From contig CANMPP010000001.1 of NCBI GenBank assembly GCA_947499735.1, positions 1,426,001 to 1,490,000 on the forward strand: a stretch of DNA of 64,000 nucleotides. Reading direction: 5' to 3'. Position 1 is the first letter of the stretch; each line of letters opens with the position of its first letter. The stretch is from an uncultured Pelagimonas sp. Lineage in GTDB: Bacteria > Pseudomonadota > Alphaproteobacteria > Rhodobacterales > Rhodobacteraceae. Shown piece after piece: positions 20,707-29,201 of the stretch. Made by a program: the position numbers and the translations under genes. Under the pieces are notes generated by a model. It saw nothing but the letters and a program-made list of their open reading frames with translations, did no database searches and was not told where the DNA came from.

Positions 20707-20742
20707 GCAAAAAAAAGCGGGCCCCTCAAAGAGGTCCGTTTT
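20707..20742. terminator. Bidirectional terminator between hpt and the acdS operon
   Basis: An imperfect stem (CGGG and CCTC against GAGG and TCCG) has a run of eight A on the left, which becomes a T run for minus-strand transcripts, and TTTT on the right for hpt. The minus direction is the stronger of the two. Confidence 0.6.
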
Positions 20743-20764
20743 CCCTATTTATGATCGCCAGACC

Positions 20765-21046
20765 TCACAAAAGCGTGGATATAGCGTCAATATCCGCCAT
20801 ATGCCGTTCGGTTAGAACGTCAAAGGTAACCGCCTCTGATGAAGTGGGGTGATACCTTCTGAACTCACCTTCGAATTCCCAAGCCGAGATATGATCCTGC
20901 ACACGCACACATATCTTTTGAGGGTCTTCTTTGGCCCAAAAGACAAAGGTTAGCTGACCCGCAACAACCCAGCGCGTGATCAGCTGTTCAATGGTTTTCT
21001 CCGTGCCTTGATCCGCCCTAACGATTGTCATCAATACCAGCGCCAT
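20765..21046 (-). CDS. Hypothetical protein downstream of acdS
   Basis: The open frame encodes 93 residues without a family I recognise. It starts 6 bases after the acdS stop and ends just before a minus-strand terminator, so it is probably the second gene of the acdS transcript. The protein is soluble-looking, with FVFWAKEDPQKICVRVQD in the middle and no signal peptide. Position and spacing support it as a gene more than the sequence itself does. Confidence 0.5.
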   Translation of the reverse strand: MALVLMTIVRADQGTEKTIEQLITRWVVAGQLTFVFWAKEDPQKICVRVQDHISAWEFEGEFRRYHPTSSEAVTFDVLTERHMADIDAISTLL

Positions 21047-21052
21047 GCTGGT

Positions 21053-22069
21053 CTAACCGTTTCTATAGGTGTAGCTGTACCCGTTGATGGCAGGCGCGCC
21101 ACCCAAATGGGCGTAGAGCACTTTGGATCCTTTCGGAAAGAACCCTTTCTGGGCAAGGTCAATCATGCCTTGCATGGACTTACCTTCATAAACCGGATCT
21201 GTGATCATCGCCTCGGTCCGCGCAGCCAAACGCATGGCTTCGTTTGTTTCATGGCTGGGGACACCATAGGCGGGATAGGCATAATCTGGATTGATGACGA
21301 TCTCATCATCACGAACCGCTCGGCCCAGTTCGACCAGATCCGCAGTGTTATCGACGATGCCGCGCATCTGTTCACGCAATTGCTCAGGCGTGCCCGATCC
21401 ATCAATTCCAATCACCTTATCCGCCCGACCATCCGCCGCGAAGCCCACGATCATTCCAGCCTGCGTTGATCCTGTGACGCAACATACGACGATATAGTCG
21501 AATGTGATGCCCATTTCCTCCTCTTGCGCGCGGACTTCTTCCGCAAAGCCCACATATCCCAAACCGCCATATTTATGCACTGATGCGCCCGCCGGGATAG
21601 CATAGGGCGCGCCACCTGCATCGCGAACAGATTGCATCGCGTCTTCCCAGCTTTTGCGAATGCCAATGTCAAACCCTTCATCCACCAAACGGCTATCAGC
21701 CCCCATAAGACGGGTCATCAGGATATTACCCACGCGATCATAGACGGCATCCTCGTGCGGGACCCAGCTTTCCTGAATAACAACACATTTCATACCGATC
21801 TTTGCGGCCGTTGCCGCAACCATACGCGTGTGGTTGGATTGCACCCCGCCGATTGACACAAGCGTATCGGCACCGGATGCAATCGCATCTGGCACAATAT
21901 ATTCCAGCTTTCGCAGCTTATTGCCCCCCAGAGCCAGCCCGGAATTGCAATCATCGCGTTTGGCATAGATATCAATGCCAGCATCCAATGCCTCAGACAG
22001 GCGGGGAAGATATTCAATCGGTGTTGGGCCGAATGTGAGGGGGTATCGTTCGAATTTTGACAGGTTCAT
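21053..22069 (-). CDS. acdS: 1-aminocyclopropane-1-carboxylate deaminase
   Basis: The 338-residue PLP enzyme opens the ACC ring to 2-oxobutyrate and ammonia. Length and numbering match the Pseudomonas enzyme: Lys51 (PLP), Ser78, Tyr294, Glu295 and Leu322 are all in place. Glu295 and Leu322 separate true ACC deaminases from D-cysteine desulfhydrases. The start at 22069 gives the usual [17 protein letters not shown]. An upstream extension of 32 codons is unlikely to be translated. The Lrp-type gene is divergent. Confidence 0.95.
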   Translation of the reverse strand: MNLSKFERYPLTFGPTPIEYLPRLSEALDAGIDIYAKRDDCNSGLALGGNKLRKLEYIVPDAIASGADTLVSIGGVQSNHTRMVAATAAKIGMKCVVIQESWVPHEDAVYDRVGNILMTRLMGADSRLVDEGFDIGIRKSWEDAMQSVRDAGGAPYAIPAGASVHKYGGLGYVGFAEEVRAQEEEMGITFDYIVVCCVTGSTQAGMIVGFAADGRADKVIGIDGSGTPEQLREQMRGIVDNTADLVELGRAVRDDEIVINPDYAYPAYGVPSHETNEAMRLAARTEAMITDPVYEGKSMQGMIDLAQKGFFPKGSKVLYAHLGGAPAINGYSYTYRNG

Positions 22070-22210
22070 GGTGCAGTTTTCCTTGTAAGACACTGCACAA
22101 ACGTTAGAGGAAAGGTTAAGAAAGGTGCTCTCATATTTACACCTCAAAACTCGCCAACCACCCACACTTTAGCCATTGATTTTACTTTTATCTCTAAATA
22201 TTCATTAATT

Positions 22211-22690
22211 ATGGAAGATACTTTTACAGATATCGAAGTCGATAAGATTGACAGAAAGATTCTCAGGTTGCTTCAATCTGACGGTCGCATGAGCAATGCC
22301 GAGATCGCGAACAAAGTGGATGTGAGCCCCGCAACATGTCACAGACGAACGCAGCGCCTTTTTGACAAAGGCATCATCAGCTCGGTCACAGCACAGGTCA
22401 AACCTGAAGCCGTTGATCTTAGCGTTATGGTTTTGGTTGGCGCCGTGTTAGAGAGGTCGACACCCGAAAGCTTTGCCGAATTCGAAGACGCTATTGGAAA
22501 ATTTCCGTTTGTCTTGGAATGCCACTGCGTGGCCGGCGATTTTGACTATTTTCTCAAGATACGGGTGCGCGACATTTCGGACTTTAACAAACGTCACCGT
22601 GCCCAGCTTTTGACTCTTCCCGGCGTACGGCAATTGCGTAGTTTTTTCACCCTTAAAGAAGTCATCGAAAACGCACCGCTCGAATTTTAA
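22211..22690 (+). CDS. acdR: Lrp/AsnC family regulator, probable AcdR
   Basis: The 159-residue protein has an N-terminal HTH (DRKILRLLQSDGRMSNAEIA, about residues 14-33) and a C-terminal RAM ligand-binding domain. It is divergent from acdS across 141 bases, the standard arrangement for AcdR, which activates acdS in response to ACC. The function is inferred from this position. The intergenic bases close to its start are AT-rich and probably hold the operator. Confidence 0.85.
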   Translation: MEDTFTDIEVDKIDRKILRLLQSDGRMSNAEIANKVDVSPATCHRRTQRLFDKGIISSVTAQVKPEAVDLSVMVLVGAVLERSTPESFAEFEDAIGKFPFVLECHCVAGDFDYFLKIRVRDISDFNKRHRAQLLTLPGVRQLRSFFTLKEVIENAPLEF

Positions 22691-22863
22691 GGCAATTTAG
22701 GCCCTTCCCAACCCTGTATTTCACTCCGAAAATCCCAATTTTCGAGCAGTTCGCCTCATTTCTGACGGCGGTTCGCGATAATTGTTGCTCTCTTAAGGAA
22801 AAATATTGACCTTTCGGTAAAATAATTTGAGGTTTCCTGATATCAACAATTTGAGGACATGCT

Positions 22864-23961
22864 ATGACGAATGAGCTTGCTACAAATTTTACCGGTCTCG
22901 AGTTTGTAAATCCATTTGTTCTGGCGTCTGCCCCGCCGACCGAAAGCAAACGCAAGATTCTAAAGGCCTTTGAAGCGGGTTGGGGTGGTGTGGTAACCAA
23001 AACGATCGGCCTACACCCAGTCGAAAACGTGGCCGGGCCAAAGACAATCTATCAGCGCGCCAGTGAAACCGCGCCTTATGTGTCGCGTACAAAACGGCCT
23101 GATACTGTATCGCATTCTTCGTGGAACTGGGAATTGATTTCCGATCAACCACTTGAACAGTGGCTGCCAGATCTAGAAGAAATCAAGGCGACCTATCCAG
23201 ACCGCATGCTTATCGCGTCCATCATGGCAGGCGCAGGCAGCGAAGAAGAAATGGACAATTGGCGCAAGCTGGCAACCGCATGTATAAATGTCGGATGCGA
23301 TGCGTTGGAATTGAACCTGTCCTGCCCCCATATGGACCGCAAGGACATGGGCGCAAATGTGGCCAATGACGAAGATATCATCAGATCCATTCTGGCAGCC
23401 GTCACCAGCGTCGTAGACGTGCCAATCTGGGTGAAACTGACACCTTCCACATCGACGCTCGTGGATGCAGCAGCTGCCGCCTATGACGCGGGCGCATCCG
23501 CGATATCGCTTTGCAACACATTCCCTTCCCTGCCCTTGATGGATCCCGAAACCTTGAAATTCGAGGTTGAAGTTGACGGCTTGGTCACATCCGGTGGTTT
23601 GGGTGGCTTGGCGATTTTGCACCAAGCCCTGCAGCGTGTTTCAGACATTTCGCGCGCCTTTCCGGATAAATCTATTTCCGGCATTGGCGGGATCAAAGGG
23701 TTCAACGAAGCGTTCAACTTTATCGTACATGGCGCAGGGAACCTGCAGGTTTGCACCGCTGCGATGGAAGAAAAAGGCAGCGGCGGCGTTGGCATCAAAC
23801 TTATTCAAGAGTTGAAGAACGATCTCAGCGATTACATGAAGCGCAAAGGCTATTCTTCCATTGACGAATTCAGAGGTATCGCACGCGAGCGGATTGTTGA
23901 ACATTCACAGATCCGCAGAAAAAGCGATGACTATAATGGTGGCTACGTGAAATCCGCCTAA
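22864..23961 (+). CDS. PreA-like dihydropyrimidine/dihydroorotate dehydrogenase family flavoprotein
   Basis: The 365-residue FMN TIM-barrel protein resembles the PreA subunit of NAD-dependent dihydropyrimidine dehydrogenase. It has GLEFVNPFVLASAPPT, VTKTIGLHP, the active-site cysteine in LNLSCPHM and FMN-binding GIGGIKGF. It is shorter than E. coli PreA and lacks the C-terminal pair of 4Fe-4S motifs; no PreT partner is nearby. It may therefore use another electron donor or another substrate. AGGA stands eight bases before the ATG. It follows acdR in the same direction, 173 bases away. Confidence 0.8.
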   Translation: MTNELATNFTGLEFVNPFVLASAPPTESKRKILKAFEAGWGGVVTKTIGLHPVENVAGPKTIYQRASETAPYVSRTKRPDTVSHSSWNWELISDQPLEQWLPDLEEIKATYPDRMLIASIMAGAGSEEEMDNWRKLATACINVGCDALELNLSCPHMDRKDMGANVANDEDIIRSILAAVTSVVDVPIWVKLTPSTSTLVDAAAAAYDAGASAISLCNTFPSLPLMDPETLKFEVEVDGLVTSGGLGGLAILHQALQRVSDISRAFPDKSISGIGGIKGFNEAFNFIVHGAGNLQVCTAAMEEKGSGGVGIKLIQELKNDLSDYMKRKGYSSIDEFRGIARERIVEHSQIRRKSDDYNGGYVKSA

Positions 23962-23987
23962 CACTTTGAGCTTTATCATGATGCAGC

Positions 23988-24019
23988 ACACCGCCTATCC
24001 CAACAGGATCAGGCGGTGT
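23988..24019 (+). terminator. Possible terminator after the PreA-like gene
   Basis: ACACCGCCT and AGGCGGTGT form a perfect 9-bp stem with a 14-base loop, 27 bases after the stop. There is only a weak T-rich tail (TCTACTTC). Confidence 0.5.
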
Positions 24020-24161
24020 TCTACTTCACTCTGAAATCACCGTTGATACCGCCAAGGTTGCCTCTTTCTTAATGGTGAAATTTAGAAACCTGCCATCGTT
24101 TAGGCGAGGTGAAGATTGACGCTCAGTGACTTTACTGCCCTGAACCGACATTTTCATGCTA

Positions 24162-24192
24162 CTATCCAAATTATTTTTAGCATTTTGGATAG
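24162..24192 (+). repeat. Inverted repeat just before the SPOR-like gene
   Basis: CTATCCAAA and TTTGGATAG are 9-bp perfect arms separated by 13 bases. They end four bases before the ATG at 24197. The right arm holds the only Shine-Dalgarno-like bases (GGA), so the structure could be an operator or a translation-blocking hairpin. Confidence 0.6.
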
Positions 24193-24196
24193 AAAT

Positions 24197-24858
24197 ATGA
24201 AACATATCGATATTTTTTTAAAATCTTTGCAGCCTTAATTTTAGCATCGGTCATCGTCGTAGTAGGCAGCTTAATTCTTGCGCCGGACCGGTTCGGCGGA
24301 CAGGCACAAAATATTTTCAAGACATTGGAAGATTACGATCTTCACTTAACGATAGGCCCAAATGGGCCCGGCTTAACCCACTCGCGAACCATTACCGATG
24401 ATGAAGCGAAAGACGCTTTGGATCTACAAACCAGAATTGACGCCATTGCACGTGACTACGACTGTTTGGTTGCCCAATCTTGCCCTGTGGCAGACTTGCG
24501 AACATTGGCTGAACTTCTCAACTTTCCGCAAGTAGATCAGTCAAAATTAGAGAACCAATCACATCCTCAACATGACACTTGGATCGTAATATTTGGTGCG
24601 GATAGAACAATCGAAAGTGCAAACTTCGAAATCAAACGAGCGAAAGCCCTGGGATATAATGCCGAATTGGTTCTTTTAGATGGCTGGTTCCGGTCTGTCG
24701 CAACATTCGACACGGAGGAAGAAGCATTTCAGTCCCTGACACCGATCCAAGCGGAAATGAATCGGCCGGATGCTTATGTGCGATTACTCAACCGATGGTG
24801 TGAGAACAGTACACAGGTAGACTTTGAAACACCCTATACCAAATGCGACGCGACTTAA
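24197..24858 (+). CDS. Membrane-anchored SPOR-like protein, reading frame joined by a -1 shift
   Basis: Read from the ATG at 24197 the frame stops after 13 codons. A -1 slip at T TTT TTA (24214-24220) joins it to a long open frame running to 24858. The joined product of about 220 residues has an N-terminal membrane helix (FAALILASVIVVVGSLIL) and a periplasmic part. A C-terminal segment starting WIVIFGADRTIESA and containing WFRSVATFDTEEEA looks like a SPOR peptidoglycan-binding domain. The continuous frame alone offers only a late TTG (24325), which would lose the anchor. Programmed frameshift, sequencing error or a recent mutation are all possible. Confidence 0.6.
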
Positions 24859-24892
24859 CACAAATACTTAATTTCTTATTTCAAAACAATAA

Positions 24893-24918
24893 GATAGGCC
24901 AAACAAGATTGGCCTATC
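24893..24918. terminator. Bidirectional terminator between the SPOR-like gene and proV
   Basis: GATAGGCCAA and TTGGCCTATC form a perfect 10-bp stem with a six-base loop between two convergent genes. The flanks are A/T rich on both sides. Confidence 0.7.
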
Positions 24919-24924
24919 AAATAA

Positions 24925-25968
24925 TCAAGTTGAGCTTCGCTTTTGCGGCACCAGGGCGCGGACAAGGGCGCTCATATCCAATTGACCAACCTTCTGCCCT
25001 TCATGCGTCACCAGATAGGTGCCGCTGGAGGAGCCACCGGTTTGGGAAATGACCTGCTCTAGCGTTGCTTCACGCGGGATCTCTCCTGCATGGGTAAGGG
25101 TGGTATCAACCGGGTCCATGATCGAACGGACCCGTAGAACCCGGGCGCGGTTGATGTCGGAAATAAAGTCGACGATGTAGTCATCTTCGGGGTTCAACAG
25201 AATATGCTGCGGCTCGCCCTGTTGAACCACGCGACCATCCTTCAAAATCACCAGATGATCCGCCAGCTTTAACGCTTCGTCCAAGTCATGGCTGATAAAA
25301 ACGATGGTCTTATTCAGCTCGGTTTGCAGTTCCAACAACAAATCCTGCATGTCGGTTCGGATCAGCGGATCAAGGGCGGAAAACGCTTCATCCATCAACA
25401 TGATCGGTGCATTGGACGTCAAAGCACGCGCAATGCCCACCCGTTGCTGCATCCCGCCGGACAATTGGTGGGGAAAGCGTTTTTCATATCCAGCCAATCC
25501 CACACGCCCCAACCAATGGGTCGCATCCGCGCGATAGCTATGCGCGCTCTCGCCGCGCACGATTGGCGCCGTCGCCGTGTTCTGCAACACATTGCGATGT
25601 GGCAAAAGCGCGAAATGCTGGAACACCATGGACATGTCTTTGCGACGCATATCGCGCAGCGCTTTGTCATCATAATCCAGAACGTTTTCGCCTTTGACCA
25701 AAACCTGCCCGGCCGTCGGATCGATCAAACGATTGATATGGCGCACCAATGTGGATTTACCAGAACCAGAAAGGCCCATGATCACCGTGATCTCGCCCTC
25801 CTGCATATCCACATTGATGTCGTTCAAGCCCAGCACATGGCCGTGCTCTACATTCAGCTCGTCTTTGCCCATGCCGGCATAGACATGATCCATCATAGAA
25901 GCAGGGTTTGGACCAAAGACCTTATAAAGGTTACGGATCGAAATCATTGCATCACTCATTTCCTGCAC
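24925..25968 (-). CDS. proV: Glycine betaine/proline-type ABC transporter ATP-binding protein
   Basis: The 347-residue ATPase has Walker A GLSGSGKST, signature LSGGMQQRVGIARAL, Walker B IMLMDEAFSALDP and an H-loop FISHDLDEAL. The first 50 residues carry the extension typical of ProV/OpuAA. A C-terminal region of about 80 residues replaces or shortens the CBS module that senses ionic strength. It is last in the proX-proW-proV operon, 3 bases after proW. Quaternary amine specificity is inferred from the binding protein. Confidence 0.92.
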   Translation of the reverse strand: MQEMSDAMISIRNLYKVFGPNPASMMDHVYAGMGKDELNVEHGHVLGLNDINVDMQEGEITVIMGLSGSGKSTLVRHINRLIDPTAGQVLVKGENVLDYDDKALRDMRRKDMSMVFQHFALLPHRNVLQNTATAPIVRGESAHSYRADATHWLGRVGLAGYEKRFPHQLSGGMQQRVGIARALTSNAPIMLMDEAFSALDPLIRTDMQDLLLELQTELNKTIVFISHDLDEALKLADHLVILKDGRVVQQGEPQHILLNPEDDYIVDFISDINRARVLRVRSIMDPVDTTLTHAGEIPREATLEQVISQTGGSSSGTYLVTHEGQKVGQLDMSALVRALVPQKRSST

Positions 25969-25971
25969 CCC

Positions 25972-27003
25972 TTAGAATTTCTGACCAGCATTGACGCGGG
26001 CCAAAGCGGCCTTTGTCACGCGGTCCAGAACAACGGCCAAGATCACAATGCCCAAGCCAGCCACCAGACCAACGCCCAGTTCAAGTGAACGGATGCCGCG
26101 CAGGACCAGAACCCCCAAACCCGGTGCAGACACCAAGGACGCGATCACAACCATAGCAAGGCTCATCATGATGGTTTGGTTCACGCCTGCCATGATATTG
26201 GGCAAAGCCAGCGGGATCTGGACCTGATAGAGTTTCTGGCGCGGTGTCATACCAAAGGCCTGCGCCGCTTCCAAAACCTCTTTATCTACCATCCGAATAC
26301 CCAGATCCGTTAGACGGACCACCGGCACGATGGCGTAGAGAATGATCGCAATGCCATAGAGTTTCGGTTCCGTCACCGAGAACAAAAAGATCAACGGGAT
26401 CAAATAAACAAAGGTCGGCAGCGTTTGCAGCATGTCCAATATGGGGATCATGATCCTTTGCAACCTGTCAGACCGCGACATGGCAATGCCTATAGGCACG
26501 CCTAAGACCACACAGATGGCCGCACAGACAAAGATGATCGCCAGCGTCTGCATGGCATGTTCGTAATGATCGATAAAGGCCAGCCCAAACAAAGACGCGC
26601 CAACACCAATCACCAAAGACCAAGACCGTGAAATCAGGAATGTTGCCAGCAAAAGCAGCGGCAGAGAGATAAACCAAGGCGTGTTTTCCGCCAAAAACAG
26701 ACCGCCGTTTAGCATCCAGCTGAGCGGTTCCGTGATCGGATCCAGCACAAATCGCAACCCATCCTTGATCGACAGAAACGCGCTTTCCAACCCTTGGGTC
26801 AGATCCCGTGTTTTTGGAACGCGGCCACAGGATTCATTCAACGCATCCAGCGACGGGAATGGCAATTCCCACAAAGAAGGACCGCTTGTATCGCCGCTGG
26901 CCTGTGCCAAAAGATCCGCCATGGATAGCGGGGCCTTTGATCCGCCCGCATCACACCAGTCACGCAAACCAATTGAATCAAATAGGAAATCATAGCTGGC
27001 CAT
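25972..27003 (-). CDS. proW: Glycine betaine/proline-type ABC transporter permease
   Basis: The 343-residue inner-membrane permease has a long N-terminal region of about 100 residues, then several membrane segments and the permease loop EAAQAFGMTPRQKLYQVQIP that docks on the ATPase. DMLQTLPTFVYLIPL is typical of ProW/OpuAB. It lies 116 bases after proX, with a hairpin between. Confidence 0.92.
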   Translation of the reverse strand: MASYDFLFDSIGLRDWCDAGGSKAPLSMADLLAQASGDTSGPSLWELPFPSLDALNESCGRVPKTRDLTQGLESAFLSIKDGLRFVLDPITEPLSWMLNGGLFLAENTPWFISLPLLLLATFLISRSWSLVIGVGASLFGLAFIDHYEHAMQTLAIIFVCAAICVVLGVPIGIAMSRSDRLQRIMIPILDMLQTLPTFVYLIPLIFLFSVTEPKLYGIAIILYAIVPVVRLTDLGIRMVDKEVLEAAQAFGMTPRQKLYQVQIPLALPNIMAGVNQTIMMSLAMVVIASLVSAPGLGVLVLRGIRSLELGVGLVAGLGIVILAVVLDRVTKAALARVNAGQKF

Positions 27004-27080
27004 ACGGGCCCTCCGGGAATGGGTCAGAGATTGACATGCAAAAACGGGACAACTTTAAAATCAGTCCCAGACATGCAAAA

Positions 27081-27102
27081 GGGCCGCCCAATCAGGCGGC
27101 CC
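27081..27102 (-). terminator. Intra-operon hairpin between proX and proW
   Basis: GGGCCGCC and GGCGGCCC form an 8-bp G+C-rich stem with a six-base loop; on the minus strand TTTTGC follows. It probably stabilises or partly terminates the proX transcript, giving more binding protein than permease. Confidence 0.7.
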
Positions 27103-27119
27103 GCATGCGATAGGTGCTC

Positions 27120-28088
27120 TTACTTAAGAAGAGCGCCTAGTTTTTCCTTGGCTTCATCATTCAGCCATGCGCCCCAAATGTCGGCGTTATTGGTCAGGAA
27201 ATTCACGGCTGCTTCTTCCGAAGACGCGTTATTTTCATCCTGCCATGCCAGCAGCGCGTTCATGTCCTCGACGGTGAACGAAATGTTCGACATCAAGGCC
27301 GCGATTTCTGGCTTTTCCGCTTCGAATTCTGTGCTCACAACCGTCCAAACCGGGGATGGTGGGAAATCAGAGATCTCTGGATTGTCGCGATCTGCTTCCT
27401 GGTTGCGGTGATGTGCCTCTGGATCAACCGGACCGATTTCAACCTTGGCCATTTCGTATTTGCCCAAGATCGCAGTTGGCGCCCAGTAATAGCCAAACCA
27501 TGGCTCTTCCGCGTCAAAAGCAGCCGCGATAGACGCCGCCAGCGTTTCACCTGACCCGTGGCCAAAGTTTTCGATGCCGTTTTCTTCCAGCTTCAATGCA
27601 CGTGCGATATTGTCACCCGCAACACGGCACCCCCAGCCTTCTGGACAGTTGTTGAAACGACCGCCAACCAGCTCAGGATTGGCCAGAATGCCGTCCATTG
27701 TCAGCAGCTCTGGATGCTTTTCCGCCAGATATTTAGGGATCCACCAGCCTTCAACGCCGCCGGGTTCCAAAACAGCTGTCAGTTCTTTCACACGACCTTC
27801 AGCGACCAGTTTCTTGTAGGCTTCACCGCCACCATTGACCCACATTTCGGTCACGATGTCAGGCTCACCATTTTCAGAAAGCGATGTCACGGCAGGTACT
27901 GTGGATGACGGAACGACCTGCACATCGCAGCCATATCCCTGCTCCATCAGGAATTTGGCAACAGATGTGATTGCCGCAGAGGATTTCCAATTCATTTCGG
28001 TGATGGAAACGCTACCACACTCTGCTGCGGATGCGACGGCTGGCGCCATCATGATGCCAAATGCAGCACCGATCATACGAATATTCAT
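27120..28088 (-). CDS. proX: Betaine/quaternary-amine ABC transporter substrate-binding protein
   Basis: The 322-residue protein has a signal peptide (residues 1-21, cleavage after ASA) and the OpuAC/ProX fold. Aromatic residues that can form the cage for a trimethylammonium group are seen in EMNWKSS, EMWVNGG, EGWWIPKY and WFGYYWAPTAIL. Glycine betaine, proline betaine, choline or a similar osmolyte is the likely ligand. It is first in its operon and divergent from a MarR-type gene across 183 bases. Confidence 0.9.
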   Translation of the reverse strand: MNIRMIGAAFGIMMAPAVASAAECGSVSITEMNWKSSAAITSVAKFLMEQGYGCDVQVVPSSTVPAVTSLSENGEPDIVTEMWVNGGGEAYKKLVAEGRVKELTAVLEPGGVEGWWIPKYLAEKHPELLTMDGILANPELVGGRFNNCPEGWGCRVAGDNIARALKLEENGIENFGHGSGETLAASIAAAFDAEEPWFGYYWAPTAILGKYEMAKVEIGPVDPEAHHRNQEADRDNPEISDFPPSPVWTVVSTEFEAEKPEIAALMSNISFTVEDMNALLAWQDENNASSEEAAVNFLTNNADIWGAWLNDEAKEKLGALLK

Positions 28089-28271
28089 TCCTAGCTCCCT
28101 GAATATTTTATTTAGTAGTGCTAATAATTCTCTTTTCCCGACTCTGCAAGTTGGTTAATAAGAACCTCCGAAAAACACCGCAATTCGTCGCTTTCCTCAG
28201 GAAACACACGCTCAGAGATTAACCATTTTCGTTTTGACAGGTCACAAAAATAATTTGCCAGGCTTAGCATT

Positions 28272-28778
28272 ATGAACAGAACAAACGCCACTTTAACCGC
28301 ATTACGCCGAATCCTGCGGGTGACAGAACGCCATGGCCGCGATGTTGCGCGCTCGGTCGGACTGACAGCAGTGCAACTGCGCTTGTTGAAATTCGCCGAT
28401 GACACCAAGGACGCCACGCCAAAAGCCTTGGCGCAGAAAATGCAGGTTTCACAGGCCACTGTGACCGCCCTTTTGGATAAATTGGTGCGTCATGGAATGA
28501 TTGAACGCCTGCAGTCCGAAACCGATCGACGTCAAAAACGCATCGTCGTAACACAAGCAGGCGCAGCAGCCCTGATCAATGCGCCAGATCCAATGCAGCG
28601 CGATTTTGCCAAGCGCTTTGAAGCGCTACAGGACTGGGAACAGGCCATGATATTGGCGGCGGTTGAACGGATTTCCGTTTTATTGGACGCTGAGGATATT
28701 GATGCATCGCCCATCTTAGCCACAGGCGATATGATCGGCGAAGATGCCATTGAAAGCACGAAGCCCTACAAAAATTAA
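28272..28778 (+). CDS. MarR family transcriptional regulator
   Basis: The 168-residue protein has the MarR winged helix: TPKALAQKMQVSQATVTALLD is the recognition region, followed by a wing with SETDRRQKRIVVT. It is divergent from the betaine-type transporter and is its best candidate regulator; MarR proteins regulate osmolyte genes in other bacteria (EctR). The link is by position only. The stop lies inside a terminator hairpin. Confidence 0.85.
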   Translation: MNRTNATLTALRRILRVTERHGRDVARSVGLTAVQLRLLKFADDTKDATPKALAQKMQVSQATVTALLDKLVRHGMIERLQSETDRRQKRIVVTQAGAAALINAPDPMQRDFAKRFEALQDWEQAMILAAVERISVLLDAEDIDASPILATGDMIGEDAIESTKPYKN

Positions 28779-28800
28779 GGCCGCGAAACCGCAGCCTTAA
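28775..28800 (+). terminator. Terminator overlapping the marR stop
   Basis: TTAAGGC and GCCTTAA pair, with an inner CGCG-AAA-CCGC stem. The hairpin includes the TAA stop of the MarR gene. The downstream bases are only weakly T-rich. Confidence 0.5.
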
Positions 28801-28856
28801 CACAGTCTTTCAAAGATCTAGATGGCACGATTTGCGCGCCGTCCCGTCACATGAAA

Positions 28857-29201
28857 TTACCCACTAATACCAGCTTGCGTCATGCATTTTTGGGCCAGAT
28901 CGCGCATGGCATACCCTTCGCCCGCACGCTCCATCAAACAGGACATCGCAACACCCAAAGCTTCAGTGTCGCAATCCAGATTGTCGTAACTGTCGGTCAA
29001 ATCCGACATACGCGCAATGACCGGGCTTTGCGTTGAACTTTGTGCGGCGGTCAGGCCATTCAGCAACTCCAACCAAGTGGATAACGCCATCTGCCCCAAG
29101 ACGCGGCAATGCGCCGGACTTTCTGCCAATGCGGGTGTTCCAAAGACAGAAGCCAAGCCGAAAACGGCTCCGCATAGACGTGAAATATTCTTATTTTTCA
29201 T
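28857..29201 (-). CDS. Small secreted cysteine-containing protein
   Basis: The 114-residue protein has a signal peptide (residues 1-26, ALA-E) and a mature part of about 88 residues with four cysteines, enough for two disulfides. I do not recognise the family. Its ATG overlaps the stop of the VPLPA-anchored repeat protein gene by four bases (ATGA), so the two are translated together and probably act together at the cell surface or in the periplasm. Confidence 0.65.
   Translation of the reverse strand: MKNKNISRLCGAVFGLASVFGTPALAESPAHCRVLGQMALSTWLELLNGLTAAQSSTQSPVIARMSDLTDSYDNLDCDTEALGVAMSCLMERAGEGYAMRDLAQKCMTQAGISG

Noticed and set aside
22070-22165. Upstream extension of acdS by 32 codons
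   Set aside because: The start at 22069 gives the exact family N-terminus and conserved residue numbering.
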